A stretch of DNA of 64,000 nt from Paroedura picta (lineage: Eukaryota; Chordata; Lepidosauria; Squamata; Gekkonidae), in the NCBI RefSeq assembly GCF_049243985.1, contig NC_135373.1, positions 97,397,213 to 97,461,212 of the forward strand, given 5' to 3'. Under the pieces are notes generated by a model that saw only the letters and a list, made by a program, of their open reading frames with translations, made no database searches and was not told the origin of the DNA. A program made the position numbers and the translations under genes. Shown here piece by piece: positions 22,578-64,000 of this stretch (the stretch's first letter is position 1; the number at the start of each line of letters is the position of its first letter).

Positions 22578-23257
22578 GTCTATCCTATCCTGCTGTGGAA
22601 AAGTAGGACTAAATTATTTCCTGAAATAGATTTATTTAGAGCCTATTTTTAGAGGGGAAAACCTAATTGGGCACCCCAAGAAGAACCAAACAGTGCCCCC
22701 CAGGCCACAACAGCAGCAAGCAACAACAGCAGCAGCAAACCAGAGTAGAGCAGTGGGTCACCCACCAAGGAAACAACAGCCCCCAAAGTGAGCAACCCCC
22801 CCCCCCAACAAAAGTGAGAATGGATTAGAGCCAGGTATGCGTTCATGTGGTCTGCCTACTGGGGGTTGTCAACCCTTCCAGTACCTTATTCCCATGCTGT
22901 GTCTTCAAGGCCAAGTTCAACCCTTTCTCCCCACTCCCTGCCTGCACCATTGATTCACAGCACACCAGCATTTCCATTAATAGATATTGGGAGGGGGGCA
23001 GTTCAACAATGGCCAAAAAGGTCACCCAATCCTATATTTGATTCTATTTTGTATATGTTCTGTTGATATGTGAGTGCCAGCCATTTTTATAAACTGGCAC
23101 ATGACTTATTTGCATGAGACATCCTAGAGTGTGTTTGTGCTCAGGATCTTGTTGTAACCCCTATTAAACTGGGTAGCAGATATAGATGGATAGTATGGCA
23201 TACACCTCGCATAAGTGAGATTCTTCTGCCATCTGGTGGCTGCTTTGGAAAATGCAA

Positions 23258-23400
23258 GAGTCAAGTTATTTATTTATTCATTTCTCACATTTGTATACTG
23301 CCCTCCCGCGAGACTCAGGGTGGTTCACATCAAACGTAAAGGGTCTATACATCAATCTCATTTTTTACATCCAATAGAAACAAGGGCAACAGTAATGACA
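23258..23400 (-). repeat. L2-like LINE 3' end
   Basis: Plus-strand ATTTATTTATTCATTTCTCA then TATACTGCCCTCCCGCGAGA and CTCAGGGTGGTTCACATC is the reverse complement of a squamate LINE 3' end (GTGAACCACCCTGAG...GGGCAGTATA). Confidence 0.5.
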
Positions 23401-25689
23401 GTAGAAGCAACAGAAGAATAAGAGTTCAACTGTTAATGTCCTAGTATAGTGGACAAGTGTGCTCTGTCCTACTGCTTATTTAGTTTCCAAAGTGCAGATT
23501 TTGAAAGACTTGGGCCTTTGCTGAAGGAATGAATACTAACAGCAACATTTGAAATATCTGCAATGGTATGACTGTTGCTTTACTTTAAATAAAAATATTC
23601 CGAGAGAGCCTCAGGAGCTCAGTCACATTGTGCATCTGTCATTTAAGGAGCGGCTACTACCAAGAGCCAAAAAGATAATCCCCATTATGTGTCAAGGAGT
23701 GATTACTTTAGTCAAGAATGCAACATGAAATCAGAAGGACTAGATGTAGGGACATCCAGCTGTGACCTGAAGACACCTAATGGTTGCAACAGAAAACATC
23801 TGTGTGAGTATTGTTCAGGCACAGAGCCAGTGGCAGGCTTTCAAATATGATGTACAAATTTGGATGCTCCGCACACCTGAAAATGCAGTTCTTCATAAAA
23901 AAACTCAGGGTGGATTCTTTGTCCATGCTTTTCTTTGTCCATGCTTTATAATCACTGTGAGTGGGATCCTTGAAAAGCTACATTGTATAAAGGAGTGCCT
24001 TGTATTGTGGGCTTTAGAAACAAACTCTGGATAAATTACCCAAATCAGCTATGTGCTAAATGTAGCACTACAGGGGCTACTCTGTGCTTTGAGGCCAGCA
24101 CCCAGAACTAGCATGTTGCTCCTGTGTGTGCTAAATTTGGACAGCTACAGCTTTTCTTTGTTACAATGCTGAGAAACCAGTCTTGAATGTGAAGCAGCAG
24201 CACTTTTTGCTTTCCTCATCCTGAAAGTGGGCTTTCTTGATCTCACTGATTGAGAGAGCAAAAATATCACTTTATATATCAGGTCTTTCCGGTGGGGCAG
24301 GAATTCTTTGTTTTGCAAGGGCAAGTAATCTCTGAACAAAACCCCGTGGGCAATAAGAACACAAAAGTCCTACATCAAGTATAATTGTGCAAAGACTTCA
24401 GAAATAGGAATGTTTTAGCTTAGGACAAACAGGTGATGAAGTGGCACACCCAATGATAACTGGTACAGAAAACAGATCTCCATTCTAGAATTTGGAACTG
24501 TCCAGTGATGCTGACTGCCAATCAGTTAATTTAACTAGAGAAAATATTTTGTGCATCTAATTGACAAAGGAAAATAACTGATATGCTCTTAGTGTTGGAA
24601 ATTATTATCAGTTCTGATGAGTTAGCTGAGTGCTCAAAGGCTTACAGAACAGCAGAGGCCATCAGGTCTGTGTATGCACAGGCAAGAATCAAAATAACAG
24701 GAACTCTTGTCTTTTCAAACTAATATTATAAGGAGCTCTATTCTAGACAGGACAGAGAAAAGTGCTCTAATCTAACTAAGATGGAGATGCAGGAAGCCAT
24801 GTCCTACTCTCACAATGCATGATGCCAAGAAGATAGAGGACTGGCACAATGTGTGGAGAGGTGTCAAAAGCAGAAAAGAGGATGATCCCTGAGAGGAGCA
24901 ATCTACACATCGAAGGAATAGCAGCAGAGCAGAGTGTGAAAGGATGTTGTGTCCAAGCCTATCAATCTCTGACTCTATTAAAGCCCCCTCTGAAGTCTAA
25001 GGTTAGGAGACAGCATAAAGTCCTTCGGTTCCAAAAATTAGAACCTATGCTTTGATAAAGCATGACAAATGCTATGTTTGCTATCTCCTTATATCTTATT
25101 ACCCAAACTTCCTTGGGAAGGGAGTAGCTAAGAGACTAGCTACTAGATACCTCACATTGTGCATGGCAAAGGTATATCCCAAAGGAAATTACTGCTTGTT
25201 CTCTAACTGGAGCCAAAAGTATTCTTTGGAAAATATCCTGTTGAAATATTGCATGAGTTGTCACAGGATTGTCAGCCCTCAGGGATGTGCCCCTTCAACA
25301 AAGCAACACAAAAAAATGAAGCCACAAGAAATTACATTTTTCAATTCTTTCTCTCCCAAGAGATAGATACACAGGGGGTTTCAATTACATTGATTCTTGC
25401 CATGGAAGGCTAAGCTTCTGGTTTCTACACAGTTGTTGACCAGAGACTGCTTCTAACTGGTCCTCTGTTTTAACATCTGTACAAACCGATTATGAATGGC
25501 AAGAAGACCAAATACTCCCAAAAGCAGAACTATTATATTCATAGGGAATACTTGGAATCATGCATCCCTGACCACTATTTTGTAGTCTGTCTTTCTTTCT
25601 ATACTTTAGCTAGCAATTGGTGAAGCAGGTTGTCCTCTCAGCCAATACGCTGCTGTAGGTGCTGCTGGATTTTTTGCTTTGTTTATAAT

Positions 25690-26190
25690 CTGTTTCCACT
25701 CTTGGCGATGGTGGTAGTCATTTTGGCCATATGGATGGCTGGTTTCTAAGGTCTTCTACGATCCATTAAAGCCATCTTTTCTTTGGCTCCAGCCACTGGA
25801 TCTTCCATTCACTTGGTTGTTCTTGCCAGAGGAGTTTATGAGGCAGTTTCCTGGAGTTCAGAGATGGCCAAACCATTGCAGCCTGAGCTTTTGGATTTGT
25901 TCTTTAATTTGCAGCTGGTTATCACGTTTTGTCCGAAATTGTCTCATTTTGATTATGATCACCAGAATAGGCCACAGGCATCTCATTTGGAAGGTCTCGA
26001 GTTTATGTCAGGTTTTAGTAAAGTCCATGTTTCTGATCCATATAGGAGGACTGGCAGCATTAGTGTCTGGAAGAGATGAACTTTGGTCTTGAGAAAGATG
26101 TTTGTCTTCTTCCAGAGTCACCATTTGAGTGTGACAAATGCTGATGTTGCTTGCTCAATCCTATTGTGCGCTTGAGTGGTAGATAACACT
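25690..26190 (-). mobile_element. Decayed LINE, reverse-transcriptase C-terminal fragment
   Basis: Minus-strand reading gives NRIEQATSAFVTLK, then FLKTKVHLFQTLMLPVLLYG and SETWTLLKP with several stops. This is the conserved LxxxxxxPxLLYGSETWT segment that follows the RT domain in several LINE clades. Clade unclear (R4/Dong-like or RTE-like possible). Old and broken. Confidence 0.55.
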
Positions 26191-26280
26191 TTCTTTTCTT
26201 GCACCAATTTATTTTTAAGCTGTAAGATCAGGTGATGCAGGCAATGTCCTAGAGGATGTTAGTAGCCTCTGCATCTGTAT

Positions 26281-26603
26281 GGCCCATTATGCACGGAGTG
26301 GAAGGTCCGCATTCGGGGTGGAATGGCGGTGGCTAAAATCACCAATTATGCATGCTGTAGGTGGCAACCGGGCGCAGAGTCAACGTATGCCACTGAAAAA
26401 GCTGTGTTAGCAAGATGCGGAAGAAAGTGGAGCTTCCTGGGACCAGGGCGCAACCAGAAGCGGCTCCGGAGTATCCACGTGCATAATCGGATACTCTGGG
26501 TTTTGCCACCGTTGCGTTCCGTCCCGTGCGTAAGCGGTTTGCTTTGCTTCTTCCTCCTCCGCGTTCTCCATGCTGCCGTTTCAGCGGCTGTGCATAATAA
26601 GCC
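26281..26603. mobile_element. CpG-rich MITE-like element with terminal inverted repeats
   Basis: Starts GGCCCATTATGCACGG and ends with the inverse GCTGTGCATAATAAGCC, so the terminal 16-18 bases pair almost fully. Both ends are flanked by TAT (26278-26280, 26604-26606). The 323-bp interior is rich in CG dinucleotides, unlike its flanks. No transposase. The 3-bp duplication would suit a PIF/Harbinger-like element, but the superfamily is uncertain. Confidence 0.6.
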
Positions 26604-26740
26604 TATCTGTTTTGTAGTAGAACAGAAAAAGAGCAAAGATGCTCAGCATGTCAGTTATCCATCCATCCCTGCCAAGCTTGGAATTCTATTGGTGCTTTTG
26701 ACTTACCTAGAAGACACTTCATTTTTCTTTCTGGCTTACA

Positions 26741-26741
<1 letters not shown>

Positions 26742-26782
<41 letters not shown>

Positions 26783-26796
26783 CCCCCCCCCCCCCA
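26742..26796. repeat. (TC)n microsatellite followed by poly-C
   Basis: About 20 TC units run directly into a C homopolymer, just beyond the PLBD1 polyadenylation signal. Confidence 0.95.
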
Positions 26797-26846
26797 TCTC
26801 TCTTGGAAAGAAAGCAAAGGCAGAATCTCAGGAGTGCACAGATCAG

Positions 26847-26852
26847 TTTATT
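26847..26852 (-). terminator. PLBD1: PLBD1 polyadenylation signal AATAAA (minus strand)
   Basis: TTTATT on the plus strand is AATAAA in the direction of PLBD1, 69 bases after the stop codon. This predicts a 3' UTR of only about 100 bases. Confidence 0.65.
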
Positions 26853-26920
26853 TGGTATATCTGTAAAACTGTACATAGAAAAGAACTTTCCTTGCATATG
26901 TTAAAACACTGATGTCAGTT

Positions 26921-57760
<30,840 letters not shown>

Positions 57761-60700
57761 GCCGGGTAGCACGTTGCGCCTTGGGCTTCGCACTGAGGCG
57801 GCGGCCCTGCCGGGTTAGGCAGTTTCTCACTGAGGGCACGGCCCGCCTTCACCCAGCGCCGCTTCCCCGAAGCAGTCCCAGCAGACCCGCCCTAGCCTTG
57901 GCGGGGTGGGAAGAGAAAGAAGGGAAACTCCCCTCGGCTCCAGTTTGGGCCGTTTGGACTGCCTCGGCCGGGGAGACAAGAAGACGCTGTGCATAATAAT
58001 AAGTGTCTTCGCACCGGCGGCTACCTCTCTGACAAGTTTTCCTTGCGAGCGGTTCTCAAAACCGCCTCGTGGATACGAAGACATTACATCGGTGCTCCCC
58101 GTGGTCGCGACTAATCAGGAGGGTTAAAATGTGTCTTTAAAATAGGATGTCCCCGTACTACTGAGTATTTCAGATCACTTTAAAGGGATTAGTTATACCT
58201 CGCAGCTAAAGTGGAATTACTACCAAAAGGGGGGGGGGTAAAATTCTGTCCAGATTGCATAGTTAAAAGTGCTTCTTCGGTTTCGGTGAATGTTAACCAA
58301 CATTCAGAGTTTTCCATCGGTTTAATAGCATGCGGCACGATTGGCATTTATGGAAGGGTGCCTCATACCGTTCTATAAATGCTACGTCTTGAACTATCAA
58401 AGTTCAACCTGAACACTTACACCAATCGAAATTTGTCAAACATGCTTATGTTTCTTCCCTTAAGGCAAGAAACAACAACAACAAAAAGATTTCATTTTGT
58501 TCCGAGATTGCTTTAGATATTGAGCACTTTAATCCCTTGCTTCGTAACTTTCAAGAATCCAGCAAGATTAAATTGGTTTTCAGAGAAGGCGAGGTGTGTG
58601 TTTTCAGAAGCTGATGCCAAACTTGTAATTGAGCATGCTCACAATTACATGGTTGTCATTCTAATTCTCTTGTGATAATCCTATAATAATTTACATCTGG
58701 GTCAGAAGATCATTAGGCAATTCTGGCAAGAAATATTGGGTTTATGACAAAAGATGTTGTTGCCTGAGACCTGTGGGATATAGTCCAATGAAAGCATTGA
58801 TTTACCCTTGTTAGTGTTCTGAATTAAAAAACTCACCTTATACACTAGAATGCAAAGCAGTTATTAACTGGTAAATGGATAAGTTTATGACGGGCTATGT
58901 TTTCCCCTAATTCAAAACACATCATCATTCGACTATGCACATATTATGAATATACTTCAGTGAGTGAAGAGGGATTTTTGATACTTTATACTTTGAATTT
59001 AACAATGTATTTTTGAAAAATTCTAGTAAATCTCAGATTTCTGGGCTTGAAGCAGAAGATAATATCAAAAACTGCTATAAAATGCACCAATAGAACTCAT
59101 TTTCAAGTAGTTTTTAAAAAATCACCTGACCCCTGGGGGGAGGGGAACAGATAAGCCACAAAGTGAATAGCTCAAGGGACAGTAATCTGTGCATGAGGAG
59201 CAACTACAGAAAAATCTACCTGATAATAATTGACATCATTCCTGAAATAAGCATGTATTGGGGAAGACAGTCTTTTAAGTAACCTTGTTCCAAACAATTT
59301 GAAGCTTTAAAGGTAAAAATCAACATGCTGAATGGTACCCAGAATCAGATAGGCAACAAGTAGTGCTGGAGAGATACATTAGAGTGCATCACAGTAATCC
59401 AGTCTAGATGTGATCAGAGCATACCTATCTAAATCCCATCAATCAAAGAATGGTTACAGTTGGTGCACCAGCCAAAGCTCCTCCAATGGCTCCTCCAAAT
59501 TATGAATGTGCTCCTTTTATGGGAGGGCAAATTTGTCCACAGTAGGAATCTCCTTAAATATTGGTCAGAATTATGATTGACCAGCAGCACCCCAGTCCTT
59601 TCTAAAATAACAGAAAATTAGGAGGGAATGACATCCACCCATCCCTTTTCCTATACAACTTGCTGCTACTGCTCCTAGGTCTGACACCTCCTGTTTTTCC
59701 TGTGTTGCCAGCACATCACCCAGAATTTCCCCTTTTGTCTCACTTGCACATTCCCTGCTGAGCTATATTGTAATGCTACTGTGTAACTTGTCAAGAAGAT
59801 AGGAAAAAATACTTTTAAAGAGCTAAAGAGGTGGGAATGGTACATGGCAGCAAACTTTCTTCCTCTGGTGGACACCATCTTGGTGGGTGATTCCTACCAT
59901 CCACTCAGACAGGCAGGAACTACCTTTTACTCCTTCCTGTTTCCTCGGTGGGAGTCACCTTCCCTTGAAGACAAATCATTTCAAAAGACAAATCTGTTCG
60001 GGGTTTAGCAATTCAGCTCTCTAATGAGAGTATTGTGGCTCAGTTTAGGGGATCCCAGAAAGAAAGAAAAAACCCTGAATTGGCATTGATTCGGGGGAGG
60101 GGGGGTGCTGGCCTAGCTAAACTGAACTGCATACCCCTAGTCCTGTTCATTTGTTAAACTTTACAGAGAGTTAAAATGCAGCTTTACAATTTAATCTAAG
60201 AAATGTTTTCCATGCTATGTTAGGTATTTTTAATTACTTTTCCCATAAACAAAAACACACTATGAAAACCTAATTGTGTAAGATTTCATTTGATATTGCT
60301 GATTGTTAGATTATACATCTCTAGCAATGTAGCATGAGTCAACAGAACTAAATATCCAGAACTATATCCAAAATGTTTTATTTTTCTTTCAAATACACTG
60401 ATATTCATATTTCCAAACAAACAACATGTCCAATAAATCATGACAAATCATTATGATGAAAGTGGATAGTAGAGCAACACATTTTAAATACCAGATATAA
60501 AATACTTTAGGCTATTAATACAATAGGATAAAGTGTTTGCAGTATAAGTTACCTAAATATAAAACAGAGGTTCAGATTCAAAATGCAGCTGGCTTTAGTT
60601 TCAAAAAGAATGATGATGTAGCCAAACAGAAGTTTCCAGGAAGAATTCAGTAAATAGATGTACATTAGAGTGACCTTGGAATGCAGTCTGCATATACCTT

Positions 60701-61138
60701 CACATTGCACCAGATCATTGTCCATCGATCTTGGACTAGGATCACCTATGCTGTCCACACAGCTTCAGTGCTTTTCTAATGGGGCAGTTACTTATATTGG
60801 GCAAGTGACTGCTTTACTATCTTCTCAGGTTTCTACCTTAGCCCATGAGTACCACACTGTGAAGGAAGGTGTCACCTGGAAACCTTTTATTTTTGTCCTT
60901 CCCTATTTTCAGGAAGTAGTATATCAGTGAAGCTTCCAATCATCTAGAAGCTGCATCTTACATTGGGCCATCTATATTTTATCAGTGCAGCAAAAGGCAT
61001 ATTCTTTCCACAGATTATTTATTATAATGGACACTCAAAGAAAAGACTTCTGCACAATGAAAATATGTGGAATCTGTGAAGTCTATCATGCTTCGTTCTA
61101 GATTGCTGAAATTCGAGAGATGTACACTTCATCCAGTA
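57761..61138. other. Intergenic region between PLBD1 start and GUCY2C end
   Basis: About 3.3 kb. The first 350 bases belong to the PLBD1 CpG-rich promoter; the last few hundred are probably GUCY2C 3' UTR. I see no repeat family or gene I can name in 58.2-60.9 kb. Confidence 0.65.
61018..61023 (-). terminator. GUCY2C: Candidate GUCY2C polyadenylation signal AATAAA (minus strand)
   Basis: TTTATT on the plus strand, 115 bases after the GUCY2C stop; other AATAAA motifs lie further on (for example near 60378), so the true site is uncertain. Confidence 0.35.
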
Positions 61139-61313
61139 TTACAGGTAAGTGCTGGAAGTTTCTATAGTAGCCACTTGCAGATATTCCAAAGTGCCTTTGC
61201 GATAACTAGGCACACGTGAAATCTTTCGCATCTGGAATTCTTCTGTTTGTCTTTTCTGCAGTGAGTCTGATATCATCTTAGCAAAATCAACCTGCAAGCG
61301 CTGCTGATTCTCT
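61139..61313 (-). CDS. GUCY2C: GUCY2C last exon, C-terminal tail and stop
   Basis: Acceptor TTTCCAG; stop TAA at 61141-61139. It encodes [40 protein letters not shown] and [17 protein letters not shown]. Confidence 0.95.
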
Positions 61314-63484
61314 CTGGAAATTGCAGGAGAAAAAAAAACTTTCAATAATTCACTGAGGTAGAACAACTATGAATAAACCCTTTAACTATTATTCCATTTA
61401 TCCATTCTTATTTATGTTTTAAATCAATTCCCCTAGCATTAGATACTGTATATTATTAGGATATACTAGCCATGAAGCCTGTTGCATGCAGATATGCAGC
61501 AGACACTAGACCCCCCTCCCAGGCCCGCTGCTACCCCCACTCGTGCCCATGTCGCCCCACCTACTCCTCTCCATAACAAGCTGGGCTCCCTCCCTCTCAG
61601 GGGAACGGGGGCTCAGCAGGGCTCTCCACCTCGCTGACGCCCTCCCTGGCAGTGAACCCCACCATAGGCACCAGGCTGGCCCCACACGTTGTCCCTGTGT
61701 GCACACCTGTGAATATTGCATTAGCTTACTGGAGGAGAAGGCACTCAGGTGGCAACTCACTAAGGAGTTATTGGCAAGAAGGAGAAGCTTAACCATTCTG
61801 GACAGAGTCACAGGGGCAGTTGTGGGATAATCCCTGACAGTATAGGTCTTTCTTTGCCTCCTCCCTTCCACTGCAGCCCACTGGCCTCCAATAAATTATG
61901 CTCCTGGGGAATAAGAGATCTTGAGGAATGGCATAAGAGTAAATTGCCAGTTTAGTCTTGATCCAACTCATTGGCTGGCAAATTCCAGCATATACGCATA
62001 ATTCTTCTTGACTCCATGAGCAGCTTGTGAGTTTTCGGTATGATATGCACGATACAAGATACAGTATTGAATAGTTGCAATAGCCCTTGCAGACAATGTA
62101 CTTTTTCCCTTTTAAAACATGTTTAGAATTCATTAGGCCATAAATATGAGTTTGTATGCACTGATGCCATCTTGACCTTTGCAAAGAATATGCCAAATGA
62201 TGTTTTAACAGAAAGAGAATAGATGTGTAGGTACTTCAATTGCTGAAGACAGAAGTGTAAGTACAGTTAATTGTATCACTTAAGAACCACTACAAAGAAC
62301 CTTACAGAACTACTTACATAGAAGGTGGAGTTGGAAGATTATGCTGCTTGTCCTTTACTCCTGTGAGCCAATAGGTAATCTCAGTTCCTCTGCCCTAATA
62401 TAAAATGAAATTAAATCAAAGATTAGAGTTCTATATTATATGATTTTTTTCTATGTTATTTTAAAAATTATCGTTCATGATAACTTATCTGGACTATTTG
62501 TGCTATGCAGTCATGGTTACTATTATTTCCTTTTTACCGAGGCTAAATTAAAATTTGTGGGCAAGTTGGTCGGCCTGTAAGCAAGCAAGGATACTGGCTT
62601 GATTTTTCAATGCCCATAAGAAGATTATCTAATATGGTCTGATCCAGTGAGGCTGCCCTTAGATTCTTTCTAGATGGCTTTGGGGGGAAGAGGTTAGTTT
62701 CATTAATGAGATGTCCATCAATACCTACTACATACAGTGAGTAAAGGGAGCCTACATATTTAGAGTCAATGAACATCTGAAACCCAGTGCTAGGAGGCAA
62801 CATCAGGGGAAGGCCCTGGTCTTTGTTCCCCATTTGTGTCACACCCCTACTTTGAGCTCAGCTTTGAGAGCTCCTCTGCAAAGACTGTGCAGGCACCTGA
62901 AATTAATGAGTTTCCAGCGGCAAAGCATTTGAGATGGAAAATACTCAGCCAGAGGCAATTAGTCAGGTTTCATACACTGACAGTTCTGCACCTCATAGGT
63001 GCAGATGGAAACTTAGGGCAGAACGACAAAACAGGAGGAAATCAGCTTGTCTGGAAAGCTGGCATTGGTTGACAGAAGCGAGCTTTGAGTAGTTGCAGAA
63101 GCAATCCACAGACAAATGGCATACTGGATCCAGAATCATAGAATCATTGAGTTGGAAGGGATCTTATGGGTCATCTAGTCCAATCCCCTGCAATATGCAG
63201 AACACTCACAACCCTATTGCTCATTCACTGTGACCTGCCATCCTCTTAAGCCTTCACAGAATCATCCTCTCTGTCAGATGACTATCCAGCCTTTGTTTAA
63301 AAATTTCCAAAGATGGAGAACCCACCATGTAATTTAAAATGTATACACTTTTCAGGGATATGACATCTCTGGGCAGATCTTTTTGATACCTTCAGATATG
63401 TTTCTCCTCGCTCTTCATACTTGAATTGGCAGTCAGTCCTCTTAAGGATATCAATAGTTGAACCACTTACATGAATCCGTAGAG
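61139..63484 (-). CDS. GUCY2C: GUCY2C, guanylate cyclase 2C (last three coding exons)
   Basis: Exons 63484-63390, 62394-62318 and 61313-61139 join in phase and encode the end of the receptor; the rest lies beyond the window. From the family, GUCY2C is the intestinal transmembrane guanylyl cyclase activated by guanylin, uroguanylin and heat-stable enterotoxins; it makes cGMP. Visible here: the end of the cyclase catalytic domain ([20 protein letters not shown] then [10 protein letters not shown]), the segment [20 protein letters not shown] typical of membrane guanylyl cyclases, and the C-terminal tail [20 protein letters not shown] to [18 protein letters not shown]. The end STYL has the form of a class I PDZ ligand (human ends STYF). 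The tail match to GUCY2C, rather than another receptor cyclase, is specific, and its position beside PLBD1 agrees with the human order. Confidence 0.95.
61314..62317 (-). other. GUCY2C intron with a GC-rich block
   Basis: 1 kb. The part 61470-61800 is much more GC-rich than its flanks and looks like an inserted repeat (ACTAGCCATGAAGCCTGTTG at its edge), but I cannot name it. Confidence 0.5.
62318..62394 (-). CDS. GUCY2C: GUCY2C exon, GRGTxTYWL segment
   Basis: Acceptor ATATTAG and donor CTAT|GTAAGT. 77 bases encoding [20 protein letters not shown] and PTPPS, ending two bases into an Ile codon. Confidence 0.93.
62395..63389 (-). other. GUCY2C intron containing a CR1 tail
   Basis: 1 kb; the CR1 fragment 63131-63330 stops about 60 bases from the exon. 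The rest is not recognised. Confidence 0.65.
63131..63330 (-). mobile_element. CR1 LINE 3' end
   Basis: Plus-strand CAGAATCATAGAATCATTGA, GTCATCTAGTCCAATCCCCT, TGCAATATGCAG and CTATCCAGCCTTTGTTTAAA is the reverse complement of the CR1 3' end with its octamer. Confidence 0.9.
63390..63484 (-). CDS. GUCY2C: GUCY2C exon, end of the cyclase domain
   Basis: Acceptor ACTTACAG and donor GAAG|GTATCA (weak donor). 95 bases: [20 protein letters not shown] then [11 protein letters not shown], after two bases that complete the preceding codon (Pro in human). Confidence 0.93.
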
Positions 63485-64000
63485 CTGTAAGTATATATAC
63501 AGCAAATAATAAACAGAATTTCAACACTGATTCATGTTTAACTTTTGGTTTGAATTGTGCTACTTTATATTAAAGTGAAGGAGTTTAGGGCTACTTGATT
63601 TAATGAACAGGTGAATTAAGGAAAATGTGATCGAGATTTATATAAGTCTGCATGGAGTGGACAAGGTGGATAAGAATAAAGTTGATATCCCTCTCCCATA
63701 ATACTAGAAGTTGAAGGCACTCAATGTACTCAATTGCAGCAGAAGAGATGTCCATCAGAGGCTTTTAACCACATGTTGAGAGTCTGCAGTCACCTGAGTA
63801 CCAACACTGAGGGGGAGACAAGGAAAGAGCTGTGTGTAGAACTTTTGTGGGCAACTGTGTGTAAACGGGTCACTGGATTTAGTGGTCTATTAGTATGATC
63901 AAACATAGATGCTTTTATGCTCTTACATTATTTTAGCTGATGTCTAGCTAATGCTGTTCTGAGTTTGCTCTAGTATTATTTATCTTACAGCAGTGTTACA
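63485..64000 (-). other. GUCY2C intron reaching the window edge
   Basis: No GUCY2C exon (next expected upstream: the conserved GDTVNTASRMES region) can be read here, so it lies beyond 64000. No repeat recognised. Confidence 0.6.

Larger units (their letters stand above)
18766..26820. other. Intergenic region between convergent ATF7IP and PLBD1
   Basis: About 8 kb without a host gene that I can support. It holds the decayed hAT transposon (19204-22057), a nested MIR-like SINE, a small hAT MITE (22489-22577), a LINE tail (23258-23400), a decayed LINE reverse-transcriptase fragment (25690-26190) and a CpG-rich MITE (26281-26603). I recognise nothing in 23.4-25.6 kb. Confidence 0.75.

Noticed and set aside
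26323-26904. 193-codon plus-strand frame downstream of PLBD1
   Set aside because: It crosses the CpG-rich MITE, a (TC)n/poly-C microsatellite and the PLBD1 3' end; no homology recognised.

Overview
This window is nuclear DNA from a squamate reptile (lizard, gecko or snake; I cannot name the species). It has split vertebrate genes with GT/AG introns. The repeats are the squamate mixture: BovB LINEs, Sauria-type SINEs with ACCTTT tails, CR1 LINEs ending in the ATTCTATG octamer, 5S-rRNA-headed SINEs and hAT MITEs.

Layout. (1) Positions 59-14472, + strand: the last seven coding exons of ATF7IP, from the Ser/Thr-rich middle through a SUMO-interacting motif to the C-terminal fibronectin type III domain. 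A 3' UTR probably runs to about 18.76 kb. (2) 18.8-26.8 kb: intergenic DNA between two convergent genes. It holds a decayed hAT transposon with BED zinc-finger and transposase remnants, small MITEs, a decayed LINE fragment and a CpG-rich palindromic MITE. (3) 26921-57760, - strand: the complete PLBD1 gene, 11 coding exons that join in frame to 545 residues, with signal peptide and the conserved MGHCSA catalytic segment. Its promoter lies in a CpG-rich stretch around 57.4-58.1 kb. (4) 61139-63484, - strand: the last three coding exons of GUCY2C, covering the end of the cyclase domain and the C-terminal tail. The order ATF7IP > < PLBD1 < GUCY2C is the same as on human chromosome 12p.

The gene neighbourhood is ordinary and conserved, and I found no new multi-gene system. 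The most notable accessory item is a full-length (about 3.2 kb) BovB LINE in PLBD1 intron 1. It has an 11-bp target-site duplication and a 1009-codon reading frame interrupted by one stop. Two SINE families here, one with a tRNA head and one with a 5S rRNA head, share a body that looks like the BovB 5' UTR joined to the BovB 3' end. The parent LINE and both derived SINE types lie within 5 kb of each other.

Exon borders were set by reading splice sites and checking that phases join. Gene identities rest on recalled human and family protein sequences, not on a search. Repeat family names below the clade level are tentative.
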